64,000 bases of DNA from Pelagomonas calceolata. Taxonomy: Eukaryota > Sar > Pelagophyceae > Pelagomonadales > Pelagomonadaceae. The notes under the pieces were generated by a model. It was not told where the DNA came from and searched no databases. It saw only the letters and a list, made by a program, of their open reading frames with translations. Below, in pieces: positions 16,957 to 27,032 of the stretch. The DNA is taken from positions 186,001-250,000 of the forward strand of contig CAKKNE010000001.1 in the NCBI GenBank assembly GCA_918797485.1. The letters are read 5' to 3'. Each line of letters begins with the position of its first letter. The stretch's first letter is position 1. A program made the position numbers and the translations under genes.

Positions 16957-19393
16957 ATGTCCAGCGGCAAAACGTTCAAAGCGTCGTCGACGCCGTCGCT
17001 CGCATTATTACTGAACCCCCTCGCCTGGTTCATCTGGATCCTGGATTTTGCGATCTGGGTCCTGACCTTCGGCTGGGTGAAAACGATCAAGTTCTACCTC
17101 CAACCTTCCTATTCGGTAGAGGTCGGCCCGGCAGTAAGAAGAAACAGAGCCGCCGTCGACAAGCTCTTCACCTCACCAGTACCGGAAGGAGAAGGCGGCG
17201 GCGCCGTCTTAACGACCCCGAAACTCTTCGCCTGGGCCGCGGCCAAGTACGGCGACGAGAAGGCCATGGGCACGCGGACGTACCTAGGCGAATACAAGGA
17301 GGCCGGCTGGCGCAAAAAAAAAAAAAAAATTCGGAGCGACGACGTGGATGTCCTTCCGCGAGCTCAAGACGAAGGCCGACGCGTTTGGGGCCGCATTAGT
17401 AGCTTCAAGGGCCAAGGGCGGCTGTGCTATGAAGCCCGTGCCGAAGGGTAAAAATGTGGAAGATTTGACCGGTCCTCATACTATCCTGTTATTTGAGGAC
17501 ACGTGCGCGGACTGGATGACGTGTGCGCTCGGAGCTTTGTCGCAGTCTCTCGTCGTGGCTACGTCCTACGCGACGCTCGGAATAGATGCGGTGGGCGAAG
17601 CTATCAAGGCCTCGAACATTACCACGGTCGTGACGAACAGGAAGAACGTGGAAAGAGTCGCGGGACTGAAGAAACAGTGCCCTACCCTACAAACGATTAT
17701 TTATACCGAATTCCACGTCGAGCCGAAAGACCAAGGGAAACCAATCACGGTGCCGAAGGGCCTCACGGCCATTCCCCTCGAGGACTGCTTCGCCTTCGAA
17801 CCGACGAAGGAAGCGGCCGAGCCGACGCCCGACCAGGTCGCCGTGATCATGTACACGTCCGGTTCTACGGGCAAGCCCAAGGGGGTGCTGCTCAAGCACG
17901 AAAGCGTTTTGGCGTCGATTGCTGGGTTGTTAGATGTCCTCGGCAAGGCGGCCACGACGGGAGACTGCTACCTGGGGTATTTACCGCAGTCGCACATTTT
18001 GGAGTTCTGCGCGGAATTAACATGCTTGGCGCTGGGCATGCACATCGGCTACGCGGACCCTAGAACCCTTACGAGCACGGGTGCCGTCCGCGAGCGCCCC
18101 GACGGCTCCATAAATCAAAAGCCCGAGTGGCCGTGCCCGCCCGGCGCGATCCAGGAGTTCCGCCCGACGTTCATGGCCGGCGTGCCCAAGGTCTGGGACA
18201 TCCTGAAGAAGGCGCGGCGCGGCGTCCTCCAGACTTCTCGATGGCGTCGGCCGCCATCACTGTTGTCGGCCCGAACTCGGACACGACCTCCGAGCGACTT
18301 GATTTCCGCACAGGCCATGGAGGACAAGGTGGCCGAGATGTCGCCCGTCAAGAAGTTCATTTTTAATGTTGCTTACGTCGGTCGAGCTACGGCTCTCAGA
18401 CAACATAGAGACGCGCCTCTCCTGAAAGCTCTCGTGTTCAAGAAGCTCGCGAAGATGCTGGGGGGCAAGCTCAAGGCTACGATCTCGGGCGGTGGCGCTA
18501 TTAGTTCCGAAGTGCAGACGTTTGCGCGCGTCGCGTTTTGTGCGCCCGCCGTGCAGGGTTATGCCCTCACGGAGACGTGCTGCTCGGCCACGGTGCAGCC
18601 CGTCGACGACGGCAACATCGACGGGGTGGCCGGCGCTCCCTTGACGTCGATTGAGATTCGTTTAGAATCTTGCGACATTACTGATAGAGACGGCAAGCCT
18701 TATAGATCGACGGACACGTCGCATCTAGGCTCCAAATGCTGCGGCCGCGGCGAGGTGCAGATGCGGGGCACGCCCGTGACCGCAGGGTACTTCAAGCAGC
18801 CCGACAAGACGGCCGAGGTGTTTACCGAGGACGGCTGGTTCCGGTCGGGAGATGTGGGGGTGTGGCGCCCCGACGGCCAGCTGCAGATCGTCGATCGGTT
18901 GAAGAACCTTATTAAGTTGAAGGGCGGCGAGTACATCGCTATTGAAAGTATGGAAAAAGAATATTCGACGTCGTCCTACGTGTCTGGCGTCAACGGGGGC
19001 TTGATGTGTTATGGGGACTCGGACATGGACCGGCCGGTCGCGTTCGTGGTCGCCGACGAGAAGAAGTGCTGCGCCTGGGCTGATAGTAATGGTGTTGAGT
19101 ATGGCACCTTCGCGGACCTTTGTGCGACGCCGGAGATGAATAAAGAGGTCCTATCTTCGTTGATCAAGGCGGGCAAGTCCGGCAAGTTGGGCGCGAACGA
19201 GATCTTGGCTGGTATTTTGTTGTTGCCGGGCACGGGCGCCAAGGACAACGAAACTCCGCAGTTCGAGGATCCCTGGACCCCGGAAAACGGGGCTTTGACG
19301 GCGTCGAACAAGCTCCAGCGCCGCGTCATCAAGCAGGCCTACGGCGAGGCCACGGGCAAGTTCGAGGCGCTCAAGGCCAAGGGCATCCGCTAG
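16957..19393 (+). CDS. Long-chain acyl-CoA synthetase, with one frame break at a 16-A run
   Basis: Activates fatty acids to acyl-CoA via an acyl-adenylate. The start is MSSGKTFKASSTPSL with a membrane segment at about 15-45 (LLLNPLAWFIWILDFAIWVLTF). AMP-binding signatures are IMYTSGSTGKPKGVLLKHE and GYLPQSHILEFCAEL; later come QGYALTETC, GWFRSGDVG and DRLKNLIKLKGGEYI, the fatty acyl-CoA synthetase motif. Two overlapping frames join at a run of 16 A (17314-17329). Fifteen A would keep one frame, giving lysines then FGATTWMSFREL, which fits the family. An in-frame intron lies at 18224-18313. With both corrections the protein is 781 residues. The homopolymer may be a sequencing error. Confidence 0.88.
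17314..17329 (+). repeat. Poly-A homopolymer (16) within coding sequence
   Basis: The run encodes lysines in the acyl-CoA synthetase and coincides exactly with the change of reading frame. Confidence 0.9.
18224..18313 (+). other. Spliceosomal intron in acyl-CoA synthetase, introner-like
   Basis: 90 bp, so the frame reads through it. It starts GTCCTCCAGACT and ends TTTCCGCACAG. Removing it turns an unrelated stretch into KARRGAMEDKVAEMSPVKKF, which fits the family. It contains CTCGATGGCGTCGG, the reversed introner motif. Confidence 0.7.
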
Positions 19394-19466
19394 TCATTGA
19401 CGCATGCGCGCCCTCCCCCATGCGCGCCCGGGGCTCCGCTGCTAAGGTTGGAGTCTTACTCATAGT

Positions 19467-19802
19467 TCAGGGTACCGAGGTGTGCATCTCCCCGGGCAGG
19501 GCGACCTTCGACGGCGCGCGGCAGAGCGGGCACGCCACCGAAACGCCGCTGCGGCGGCTCATCGATCGCTGCACTTCGGACTTCGCGTAGGAGCCCGCGC
19601 ACGACGCGCACATCGCGTGGGAGCACTCGAAGACCGTCGCGTCCGCCGACAGCGTCTCGTAACAAATGGGACAGTTCCCCGACGGCGCGACAGGCTTCTT
19701 TGTCCGTCGTGGCGCTGGTGTCGGCGCCGGCTCGGAGCTCTCGGCGTAGGCGGCGTAGAAGCCCCTTTTCGGTCGCTTCCGCGGTTTCGGGCGCGGCGGC
19801 AT
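19467..19802 (-). CDS. Small RING-type zinc finger protein
   Basis: 111 residues. A basic Pro/Arg N-terminus (MPPRPKPRKRPKRG) precedes a C3HC4-type RING at about 44-97: CPICYETLSADATVFECSH, CASC, then CPLCR. Probably an E3 ubiquitin ligase; the substrate is unknown. It converges on the acyl-CoA synthetase gene with 73 bases between stops. Confidence 0.8.
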   Translation of the reverse strand: MPPRPKPRKRPKRGFYAAYAESSEPAPTPAPRRTKKPVAPSGNCPICYETLSADATVFECSHAMCASCAGSYAKSEVQRSMSRRSGVSVACPLCRAPSKVALPGEMHTSVP

Positions 19803-19992
19803 CGATGGCGGCGCGACGGGCGTGACCCTACAGGACGGTCTCGAGAGCTATTTTACGGCGCGTCGCGACGAAAATAAGTCTCGACCTTCAGAAGCATTAC
19901 CGTGCGCGTGTCCGGTCGCCGCAAGCCGCCCGCCGGACGCTCAGAGGCGGAAACACCCAGAGACTGTTCAGACCTGACCAAAAGGAGATCTC

Positions 19993-20913
19993 ATGCTAAA
20001 CGGTCACGCGCAAGCGGCGCCGGCGCCCGCTGACGGGCTCGCGTCGCGCGTTCGCGTCGGTGCCACGGTTGGCAAGTCATTCCCGGGCTACGGCTACCAC
20101 CGCGGGACCATCATCGAGGTCGGCGCCGACGACGTCGTCGTGCACTGGGAGACGAACGAGCACACGACGCTCTCGCTCAAGGAGGCCTCGCGGCGCGTCA
20201 TCAGCGCCGACCCCACATGCGGAGCGGGCGGCGCGACTCACCCCGCGGCTACGAACGAGCCGGATCCCCCCGCCACGCCCGCCGCCGTGCAAGCGCTCGA
20301 TCCGGCAACGGCGGCGATCCGCGAGGCGTACGCGCGCGAGCAGGCCGCCGCGAAGGCTCGCGAGGAGAGTGCCGGGACGCCCAAGCCCGAGGCCGAGGCG
20401 GCCGACGAATCCGACTCTGATGATGAGTCGCTCAATGCGATGCGGCGCTCGGCGCGCGAACGCCTCGACGCGGCCACGTTCACGACGGGCTCGAAGGTCG
20501 AGGTCACGAGCCCGGGCGGCGTCTGCTGCACGAGCGGGGTCGTCGTCCACGACAACCACCACGGCGTCAGCGTGCGGTTCAAGATCGAAGACGGGGACGG
20601 CGCGATCGTAGTTGTGGACCCGTCCGCGGTTGAAATAATCGAGTACGCGCTGCCGAAGGTCGAGGAAGACGTCCAGTCGGAGGCGCGGCCGGCCATTGTT
20701 GAGCCCCCCAAGGACGACGTGGACACGGCGTCTATCGTTACGCCCGACGACGCCGCCAACAGCTCCATCCTCAAAACGTCGGGCGCACCGGCGGGCAAGC
20801 GGCGACGAGTCTTCGACGACCGCTTGAACGTCGCGCCGCTGGGACCTTTGCCCGCAGAACGGCCTCTGGGACCCTCTGCGCACGAAGTCTGGTTCGGATG
20901 CCCGAAGGACTAA
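19993..20913 (+). CDS. Protein with two Tudor/Agenet-like SH3 folds
   Basis: 306 residues. Residues about 20-70 (VGATVGKSFPGYGYHRGTIIEVGADDVVVHWE) and about 160-210 (TGSKVEVTSPGGVCCTSGVVVHDNHHGVSVRF) show the beta-strand pattern of Tudor-like readers. An Ala/Glu/Asp-rich linker joins them. The C-terminus has a basic patch (GKRRRVFDDRLN). Such modules bind methylated peptides or DNA-associated proteins, so a chromatin role is possible. Assignment is by pattern. Confidence 0.65.
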   Translation: MLNGHAQAAPAPADGLASRVRVGATVGKSFPGYGYHRGTIIEVGADDVVVHWETNEHTTLSLKEASRRVISADPTCGAGGATHPAATNEPDPPATPAAVQALDPATAAIREAYAREQAAAKAREESAGTPKPEAEAADESDSDDESLNAMRRSARERLDAATFTTGSKVEVTSPGGVCCTSGVVVHDNHHGVSVRFKIEDGDGAIVVVDPSAVEIIEYALPKVEEDVQSEARPAIVEPPKDDVDTASIVTPDDAANSSILKTSGAPAGKRRRVFDDRLNVAPLGPLPAERPLGPSAHEVWFGCPKD

Positions 20914-20951
20914 GTAGATGACTTGATAACTTAGCCTCGCGCGCGCGACGC

Positions 20952-21650
20952 CTACTTCTTCGATTGCACGATGGAGAAGTAGATCGTCCAGCAGAAGCTG
21001 ACGACGTGGCGGATCGGGATGCGGAGATATAGAGGTACCGAGAAGCAGAGGAGGTCCGCGGGGCCCCAGCACTTCAGTAATGGTGCGAGATCGTTCTCGA
21101 AGTTGTCCGTATAAGTGCCCCAGGATTCGCCGAAGCACGACGCCAAGCCGCAGTCGCCGAAGAAGACGGCCTTGAAGAGGTAGAACGTGGGTAAGTACAC
21201 ACAGGATAAGATGGTCAGGTTCAACGCGATCTGCATCGCCAATTGTATTAAACCTTCCGTGTCCTTGAGCTTCTTCTCCAACGACTGGGAGGTGAATCTC
21301 TCAGTAGCGGTAAAGATGCGCTTGAAGATGTTGACCTGGTACCAGTACTGGAACGCGCCGAGGTACGCGCCGCCGAACGCGAAGAACAACAGGTTGCGCT
21401 TCAGGTCGAAGTCGGACTCGCTGTCCGAGACCTGGGCCATCAAATCGGCGGCCGCCGTCTTGAAGGCGCCAATAATAATACCGTTCGCCGCGGCATTATC
21501 CTTAGCCCACTGGCCGTAGCCGCCGGACGCCTTCTTGCCGCCGCCCAGATCAATGGCTTGCACGGCCTTGACGCCGCTCTTCTTCGCGAGATGCACGGGT
21601 GCTAATTTGGCATGGACCGCCGTGAGGAGCAGCGCTGCGATGAGCTTCAT
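20952..21650 (-). CDS. Mpv17/PMP22-family membrane protein
   Basis: 232 residues from the ATG at 21650. A signal-peptide-like start (MKLIAALLLTAVHA) is followed by ALAP-type sequence. The family pattern is present: a helix with KTAAADLMAQ, then DLKRNLLFFAFGGAYLGAFQ with YWYQ, and a final LLCFSVPLYLRIPIRHVV block ending WTIYFSIVQSKK. Mpv17-type proteins reside in mitochondrial, peroxisomal or plastid membranes. The N-terminal signal peptide suggests the endomembrane or plastid route here. It ends 38 bases from the converging Tudor-like gene. Confidence 0.75.
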   Translation of the reverse strand: MKLIAALLLTAVHAKLAPVHLAKKSGVKAVQAIDLGGGKKASGGYGQWAKDNAAANGIIIGAFKTAAADLMAQVSDSESDFDLKRNLLFFAFGGAYLGAFQYWYQVNIFKRIFTATERFTSQSLEKKLKDTEGLIQLAMQIALNLTILSCVYLPTFYLFKAVFFGDCGLASCFGESWGTYTDNFENDLAPLLKCWGPADLLCFSVPLYLRIPIRHVVSFCWTIYFSIVQSKK

Positions 21651-22084
21651 GGTGGTGCTGCGGGGTTGCAGGTGTTGTTTGTGCTGTGGCGTCGACGGCG
21701 TGCAGCGCGTTGCAATTATATTGGGTTGAGGATTCAGAGGCGACCTCGAAACCGATGCAGGGTGCAATGGGGTGCTGTTACGCGAGCAGTGCGCGAGCAG
21801 CAACTCTGAGGCTGGGCTAGAGCCTAGACGACACTAGCTTTTTGGGACGTCTGGATCTCTCGCGCGGGCCGAGCGTTGGAAGCAAGACGGATCATAACGG
21901 TCTCTGTGAGCATCTCGTGAGCTCCCTGCATCCCAGCGCCATGCTGCACAGGCGGAGAGCGCCCATAAAACGATGGGGAAACCTAGCCCCCTCTTACAAG
22001 ACATGGTCCATCGCTAAAGCCCGGCGCCCACAACAAGCGACCGACGCAAAAAGGGGCTGCCCACCACTGCCCCCAAAGTAAACC
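21651..22084. other. Divergent promoter region
   Basis: Serves the Mpv17-family gene (minus) and the large four-exon gene (plus). It holds a recurrent palindrome copy at 21816-21838 and an introner-like GTCGACGGCGTG near 21686. Confidence 0.45.
21816..21838 (-). promoter_or_regulatory. Recurrent promoter palindrome, diverged copy
   Basis: Plus strand reads GCTAGAGCCTAG then ACGACACTAGC, matching the reverse complement of the consensus. It is about 245 bp upstream of the ATG at 22085. Confidence 0.4.
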
Positions 22085-25000
22085 ATGGTGCGCACGGCAG
22101 CAGACCGCTGGAAGCGCGTGAAAAGAGCCCCTCTGGACCTCCTGAAAGCGGCCGCCGCCCAGCCCTTCGACGATAACTCTTTGTTGGGCCAAGCCGCAGT
22201 CTTCCGCGCGAAGCGCGCGAAGCGCCACAAGCCCGCGCCGGCGCCGAAGAAGGCGGTGCTGAAGGATCAGCCTCCGGGACGATTGTTACCGTTCAAGGAA
22301 GGGACTTCGGTGAAAGTCGTGAAGCGCAAGCTCGCCGTCGGTAATGCTCCAGAGGCGGGCCAGCCCGAGGTCGAGGCCTTGGTGAGGGAGCCGATGGGGC
22401 GGGAGGGCTCCCTCGAGTCCGACTGGAATTTGAGGAGGATAGGCGCTTTATTAGCCAAGTCCGAAGCGATGGACGACGAGTACGCCGTGGCCCGGCGGAA
22501 GATCTTCAACCCCTTGCCTACTACGAAAGACAAGGCTAGTAAGGCGCCCGTGACGGGTCTGAGGACGTCCGGGCTTGTCACACGTTCAATAGTCGCGTTG
22601 GATCATTTAGGAGACGCGTCGGCATTGAGGACCGAAGGATTAATAAGGTTGGAGGGTCCCATCACCATAAAAAAACGAAAACCGCCCGTGCCGCGCCTGC
22701 ACTTGGATCGCGTCGAACGAGACCCGCTCGAAGGGTTCATGCCAGGACATCGTATCGGAGCCAATAAAGATAGAGTCGATCTACTCAGAGAACCGATCCG
22801 AGACCGGGACAAGGACTGGCGCGCCCTGTCGTGGCGGGACCACCTCGTACTGAGAAACGGCGACGGCGTCGAGCGCGCGAGACGAAGAACAGAGGTTTCA
22901 TCAGAGATAAATTCTGGGGCGGCGACCGCACGCGGTTCGTTCCCGAACTACGACGAGCAGCATCCACGCACATCATCGAAGCGCGAGGAGCCATTATCTC
23001 GCGGACGCGAGGCCGGTTGAGCGTGATTGGGATTGGCTTTGCCGGGACCGTGTTTGAGAAGTTACATGACGAGGATCATAGCACGCGCATGATCAAGATC
23101 CAGTTCCAGGCTCCCTCCAATTCAATTTCTTGGTACCAGATGGATCGGCGGGGTCTGTTGCACATCTTCTCGGAGCGCGAGGATCGAGATTCATTGTTGG
23201 TGCCGGGGAACCGTCCTAAATTGATCAACGCTCTCTTGGAGCACAGCTACTTCGTCTATGCTCTCACAGAGTGCTGGTGGGGCGCGAGGCGCCGGCCGGA
23301 TGGGGTACGAGTGCTCCCTTCGGCGAGCACAACGACGTCGAGAAAGAGTCATCACAGTTAAAGGGCACGCGGACGACGTACTACACGCATTTGGAACAGT
23401 GGGAGGCGGAGCCCGGCGTGATCCCGAGGAAGGGCCCGCATCTGCCCGACGAATGTAGAGTTTATAGAGAAACGAAGGCGAAGAAGCGGTTCAAGGCGCG
23501 GCTCGCGCTGCTGCGGGCCATGTCCCCCGAGAAGAATGCCACTACTCTCTTCGAGGCGCCGTCGCCGTCGCGGCCGGCGTCGTCCACAACGCGGCCGCCC
23601 TCGGCCCCGCCCCCGCCAGCTGTGTCCGCGCCGACGCCCGCCGCGGCCCCGGCGCCCGCCAGTAGTACACAATCGGCGGCCGGCGTCGGCGCGGCGGCCC
23701 CGGCGCCCGCCCGGAGTAGTAGACCATCGGCGGCCGGCGTAGGCGCGAGACCGTCCTCGAGACAGCAGAAGAAGCCCGAGAAGTGGCCGGGCGCCTACAC
23801 CGTGAGACTGTGCATGGCCCTACGCGTGGGGCCCGTCAGACGAGTCCACCTGGACCAAGTGAGACACGTCGAACGAGCAATCAAGAAAGATAGAGAACAA
23901 GCTGTGGCGGCCTACAAGGCCGCGAAGTGGCACCTGACGCCGAAACGGTACCGGGGCTGCGTCGTGGCCTGCGGGGCCTATGTGAAGGGTGAATCTTGTG
24001 CAGTCCGGGTCTACGACGCGCCGGCGTTGCTCAACAAGATCTGCACCGTGAGAGTCACTCATATAAGGACCGGATTGGAGTACGAGTGTCGCCTGCCTTA
24101 TACTGATTTAGCCAAGTGGACGTCTACCGATGAGCCAGTGGACGAGGACGACGTCGAGGGCCGGAAGCGCCTCGCGCGCAAGATTCCCTCGCTGCTGTCT
24201 TTCTGTTCCGAGAACGACCTGGCGCGGAAGGCCCACGCCGAATCAGTGAGGAGGTGCCACGCGCGCGGCATGCCGGGGCCACAGGCACCATTGCTCGAGA
24301 AGGGTCCTAGTCTCGAGGTCCTGAAGATCGGTCCTAGATCGGTCCCCTTGGACGCGGACTATTTGACGGGTGAGAATGTGCTAGAAACGCATGCGCAGCA
24401 GAAGTACACGAAGCCGCTTTATTTACAAAGTGGCATTGCGGGAGATTGTCTGTTCAAGCAGCAGGGCTACGGTCCGGGGTTGGTGCACGCTCTGTCATCT
24501 CCCCTCAAAACGCCCTCGTCTCCCACAGAAAGGGGGTCGTACCGACTCATCAAAAGAAGAACACATGCTCGCTGCGTGGAGAAAGAATTGCTAGCGCGAG
24601 GCGCTTCAGTCGTAGAAGGGAGACGGTGCCGCTTCGAGTGCCTGCGGACTTTGGAAGACAACTACGAGCTCCGGCTCTTCTTCGACGTCAGGGAGACCTA
24701 CACGCTGCCCCTGCGGAAACATGCTGTTGATAGATACGGCAAGGCCTCGGCGTCGTCCAAGTTCGTCCACGTGAAGAGGGAGGAGGCCGTCCTCGATGCG
24801 CGCAACGCCGCCATCGTAGCGGAAGGAGCCTGCCTCGACGACTTTGATGATGAGGACGCCGCGAAGGCGAACGCCGCCGCGGGCATGGCGATGAGCGTGC
24901 GCGACCGCTTCAGGAAGAAGCGGAAGAAGAAGAAGGGCCGCGGGCCGCCCAAAGTGGGCATGTCGCGGGATGAGAAGAAAGCTTGCATGGCTATTGCGGT

Positions 25001-26104
25001 GGCTTTCGTCGTATGGAGTTTCGCGGGCCTGCTACCTTCTCGGAGTTTGTTCGGGACTTGGTCGAGCAATGCGTTGATGATGCTCTCCAAGAGCCTCAGA
25101 GAGTTGTGAAGGAAGTCTTGCGACAAGCGGTGCGTACGGTTGCGTGCTCGGTCTCGGCGGACGACGCCGAGGAACATGTTCGCCATTCTTGTGCTTCTTG
25201 CTGGTCCGATTTATGTAAGAGGTTGCTAGCGGACGTGCGCATGGTCCCCGACCTACCTGTACTCCAAGAGAGGGAGCGGGCCGTCGCCTATTCCGGTGAA
25301 GATGCCTTCGAGGCCGCTTGTGTAGCTTTATGTGCGGCGCCTGCGTCGAATTTATCTAAGAAGCCTCCCATGAGTGACAACTTCGTCTCCACTACGAAGC
25401 TCGAGCCCTGGCTGCGCCGCGAGCTGTGTATCTCGGACACGGTGCGGAAGCGACTCCTCGACAAGAACCAGTCCCAAGCGTTCCTCGCGAAAGTCGCCGT
25501 TGCTGGAAAGAAGCACCGGGACCACTCTGGTAATGTGTTTGATGCAAAGAACGCTAGAATTCTCCTCAAACACGTGCTCAGAACGAAATACAAGGAGAAG
25601 CCCCGCCTCCGCCTTGAATCAAGATTGTGGCGCGGTATGCGTAGAATAAAGTGCTTCGGTTTACCGGGCGTTGGTACTCATTTATCGGTCTGCGTCACCG
25701 TGAACTGGTTTGATGATAGTGTATTAGTGCAGCTCGAGCAGATGGAGACGTGCGAGTTGATCCCGCTTTCTGTAGATGCGGAGTATTTGATAGATTTGGC
25801 GGACCAGATTGATAATTTGGAAATGGTGGATGGTCGGTACGACCTCACAATAAACATATTCCTGCGGGCGTTAGTCATCAAGGAGGCGCCGAAAGGAAGT
25901 GCTACCAAATACGTCGCGGAATTAGATGAAACTTCGGGCTGGGCGTCCTCCAGACCCACGACGCGGGCCACCGATTTGATGGTTGATGATTTAGCTGAAT
26001 TTGCGTTCGTGGACGACGACGACGACTCGCCGCTGACGACGGACCAGGACTACGGGGTGGAAATGGGGGAGGGGTACTACGAGGCCGCGCGCGCTCGAGT
26101 ATAA
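22085..26104 (+). CDS. Large four-exon protein of unknown function
   Basis: Modelled as 22085-22827, 22893-23304, 23358-24953 and 25019-26104, which sums to exactly 1279 codons (1278 residues). The second intron (GTACGAGT..ATCACAG) is well supported; the first and third are best fits. Exon 1 encodes a basic, charged region (KRAPLDLLKAAAAQPF..). Exon 2 encodes IGIGFAGTVFEKLHDEDHS. Exon 3 has an Ala/Pro low-complexity tract (SAAGVG repeats, about residue 460-530) and a Lys/Arg patch (KKRKKKKGR). Exon 4 ends in an acidic tail (FVDDDDDSPL). I recognise no domain and no membrane segment. Stop codons of this gene and the converging GNAT gene are 10 bases apart. Confidence 0.65.
22828..22892 (+). 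other. Intron 1 of the large unknown gene (best fit)
   Basis: 65 bp, phase 2, starting GTCGTGGCGG and ending GAAGAACAG. It contains GGCGACGGCGTCGAGCGC, an introner-like motif. Splicing gives DWRALGFIRDKFWGG. Other donors are possible. Confidence 0.5.
23305..23357 (+). other. Intron 2 of the large unknown gene
   Basis: 53 bp, phase 0, with strong splice sites GTACGAGT and CATCACAG. It links two open frames exactly. Confidence 0.75.
24954..25018 (+). other. Intron 3 of the large unknown gene (best fit)
   Basis: 65 bp, phase 0, GTGGGCATGT to GTATGGAG. The frame change here is certain, but the acceptor lacks a pyrimidine tract, so exact borders are tentative. Confidence 0.45.
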
Positions 26105-26114
26105 ATGTGACTTG

Positions 26115-26747
26115 TTATGAGATGCCTAGCAGCTGGGTCAGCTCCTTCTCGCCAAGCCTCAGGTTCACCCACGAGTCGAGGCGGTTCGCGCCGAGGGCCT
26201 TGTAGAAGTCCAGCGCGGGCGTGTTCCTGTGTTCACATGAGTGACGAGGCGCGTCGATGGCGTATCTCTCGCGACCCATCACCACGAGGACGCCGCACAC
26301 GAACCAATCTAAAGCCTGCCACGACATGCGCTTGCAGCCCTCAACGTGCGCGATCGCCGCGACGGTTTTCAGGAGGAGCGTCCCCGTGCCCGTGCCGCGC
26401 GCCGACTCGTCCACGTACAGGTCCTCGAGGTAGATGCAGCGGCCCTGCCACGTGCTGTAGTTATAAAAGAACAGCGCGAAGCCGATTGCGACGCCCTCGA
26501 CCTCGGCCAGCAAACAGCGAAAGACCGGCTGGGCACCGAAGCCGTCCCTCCGTAACTCGTCCTCCGTCACCTCGACCGTCTCCTCAGGCTCCTTCTCGTA
26601 GAGGGCCAGGCCGACGATGAGTTTTCGGATCGTGCCGACGTCGGCCTCGGTCGCGAGGCGGATCGTCACTTTCGTGCCCTTCTTTGTTGTGTGAGTGCCG
26701 AGGCCGTACTGCTGCTCTTTGAACGGACAACTCGTCTCGGCGGCCAT
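26115..26747 (-). CDS. GNAT N-acetyltransferase, SSAT/diamine type
   Basis: Exons 26305-26747 and 26115-26226 give 184 residues. The fold matches spermidine/spermine (or thialysine) N-acetyltransferases: IRKLIVGLALYEKEP near 40, FALFFYNYSTWQGRCIYLE near 95, acetyl-CoA loop ARGTGTGTLLLKTVA near 120, then MSWQALDWNTPALDFYKALG. The LDW-NTP junction forms only after removing a 78-bp intron. Transfers acetyl from acetyl-CoA to a primary amine; substrate between polyamine and thialysine is not resolved. Confidence 0.88.
   Translation of the reverse strand: MAAETSCPFKEQQYGLGTHTTKKGTKVTIRLATEADVGTIRKLIVGLALYEKEPEETVEVTEDELRRDGFGAQPVFRCLLAEVEGVAIGFALFFYNYSTWQGRCIYLEDLYVDESARGTGTGTLLLKTVAAIAHVEGCKRMSWQALDWFVCGVLVVMGRERYAIDAPRHSCEHRNTPALDFYKALGANRLDSWVNLRLGEKELTQLLGIS
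26227..26304 (-). mobile_element. Introner-like intron in GNAT gene
   Basis: 78 bp in gene direction from GTTCGTGTGCGG to GTGAACACAG. It is a multiple of three without stops, so naive ORF calling keeps 26 spurious residues. It carries TACGCCATCGACGCGCC, the introner motif. Confidence 0.65.
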
Positions 26748-26930
26748 CGCTGCGGTGATTATCTGGTGCTCTCCGAAGCTGGTGGTGCTCTCTGGGAAGC
26801 TGAGAGCAGGTTGTACACGGGAATCGCAAGTGCGAGAATGAGTTGAAATTGGTCTCTATTGATGAGCCGTGGCACTCCTACTGCACAACAGGGCGAGCAA
26901 GTGGCCCGAGCAAAGCCCGGCTTGTATATT

Positions 26931-26952
26931 CCTAGTGCATGTCTACACTAGC
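26931..26952 (+). promoter_or_regulatory. Recurrent promoter palindrome, variant copy
   Basis: CCTAGTGCATGTCTACACTAGC, a more symmetrical version with CTAGTG and CACTAG arms. It is about 80 bp upstream of the leucine-rich protein ATG. Confidence 0.35.
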
Positions 26953-27032
26953 TCTCGCCTTCCCCCTCCTTTGCGCTTTACAACAACATCACAGGGGTCT
27001 ACGTGCTCTACGGAAGCGTTGAACGAAGCGCC

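Noticed and set aside
20077-21138. 353-codon minus-strand frame across the Tudor-like gene
   Set aside because: Arg-rich shadow that overlaps two better-supported genes; no motif.
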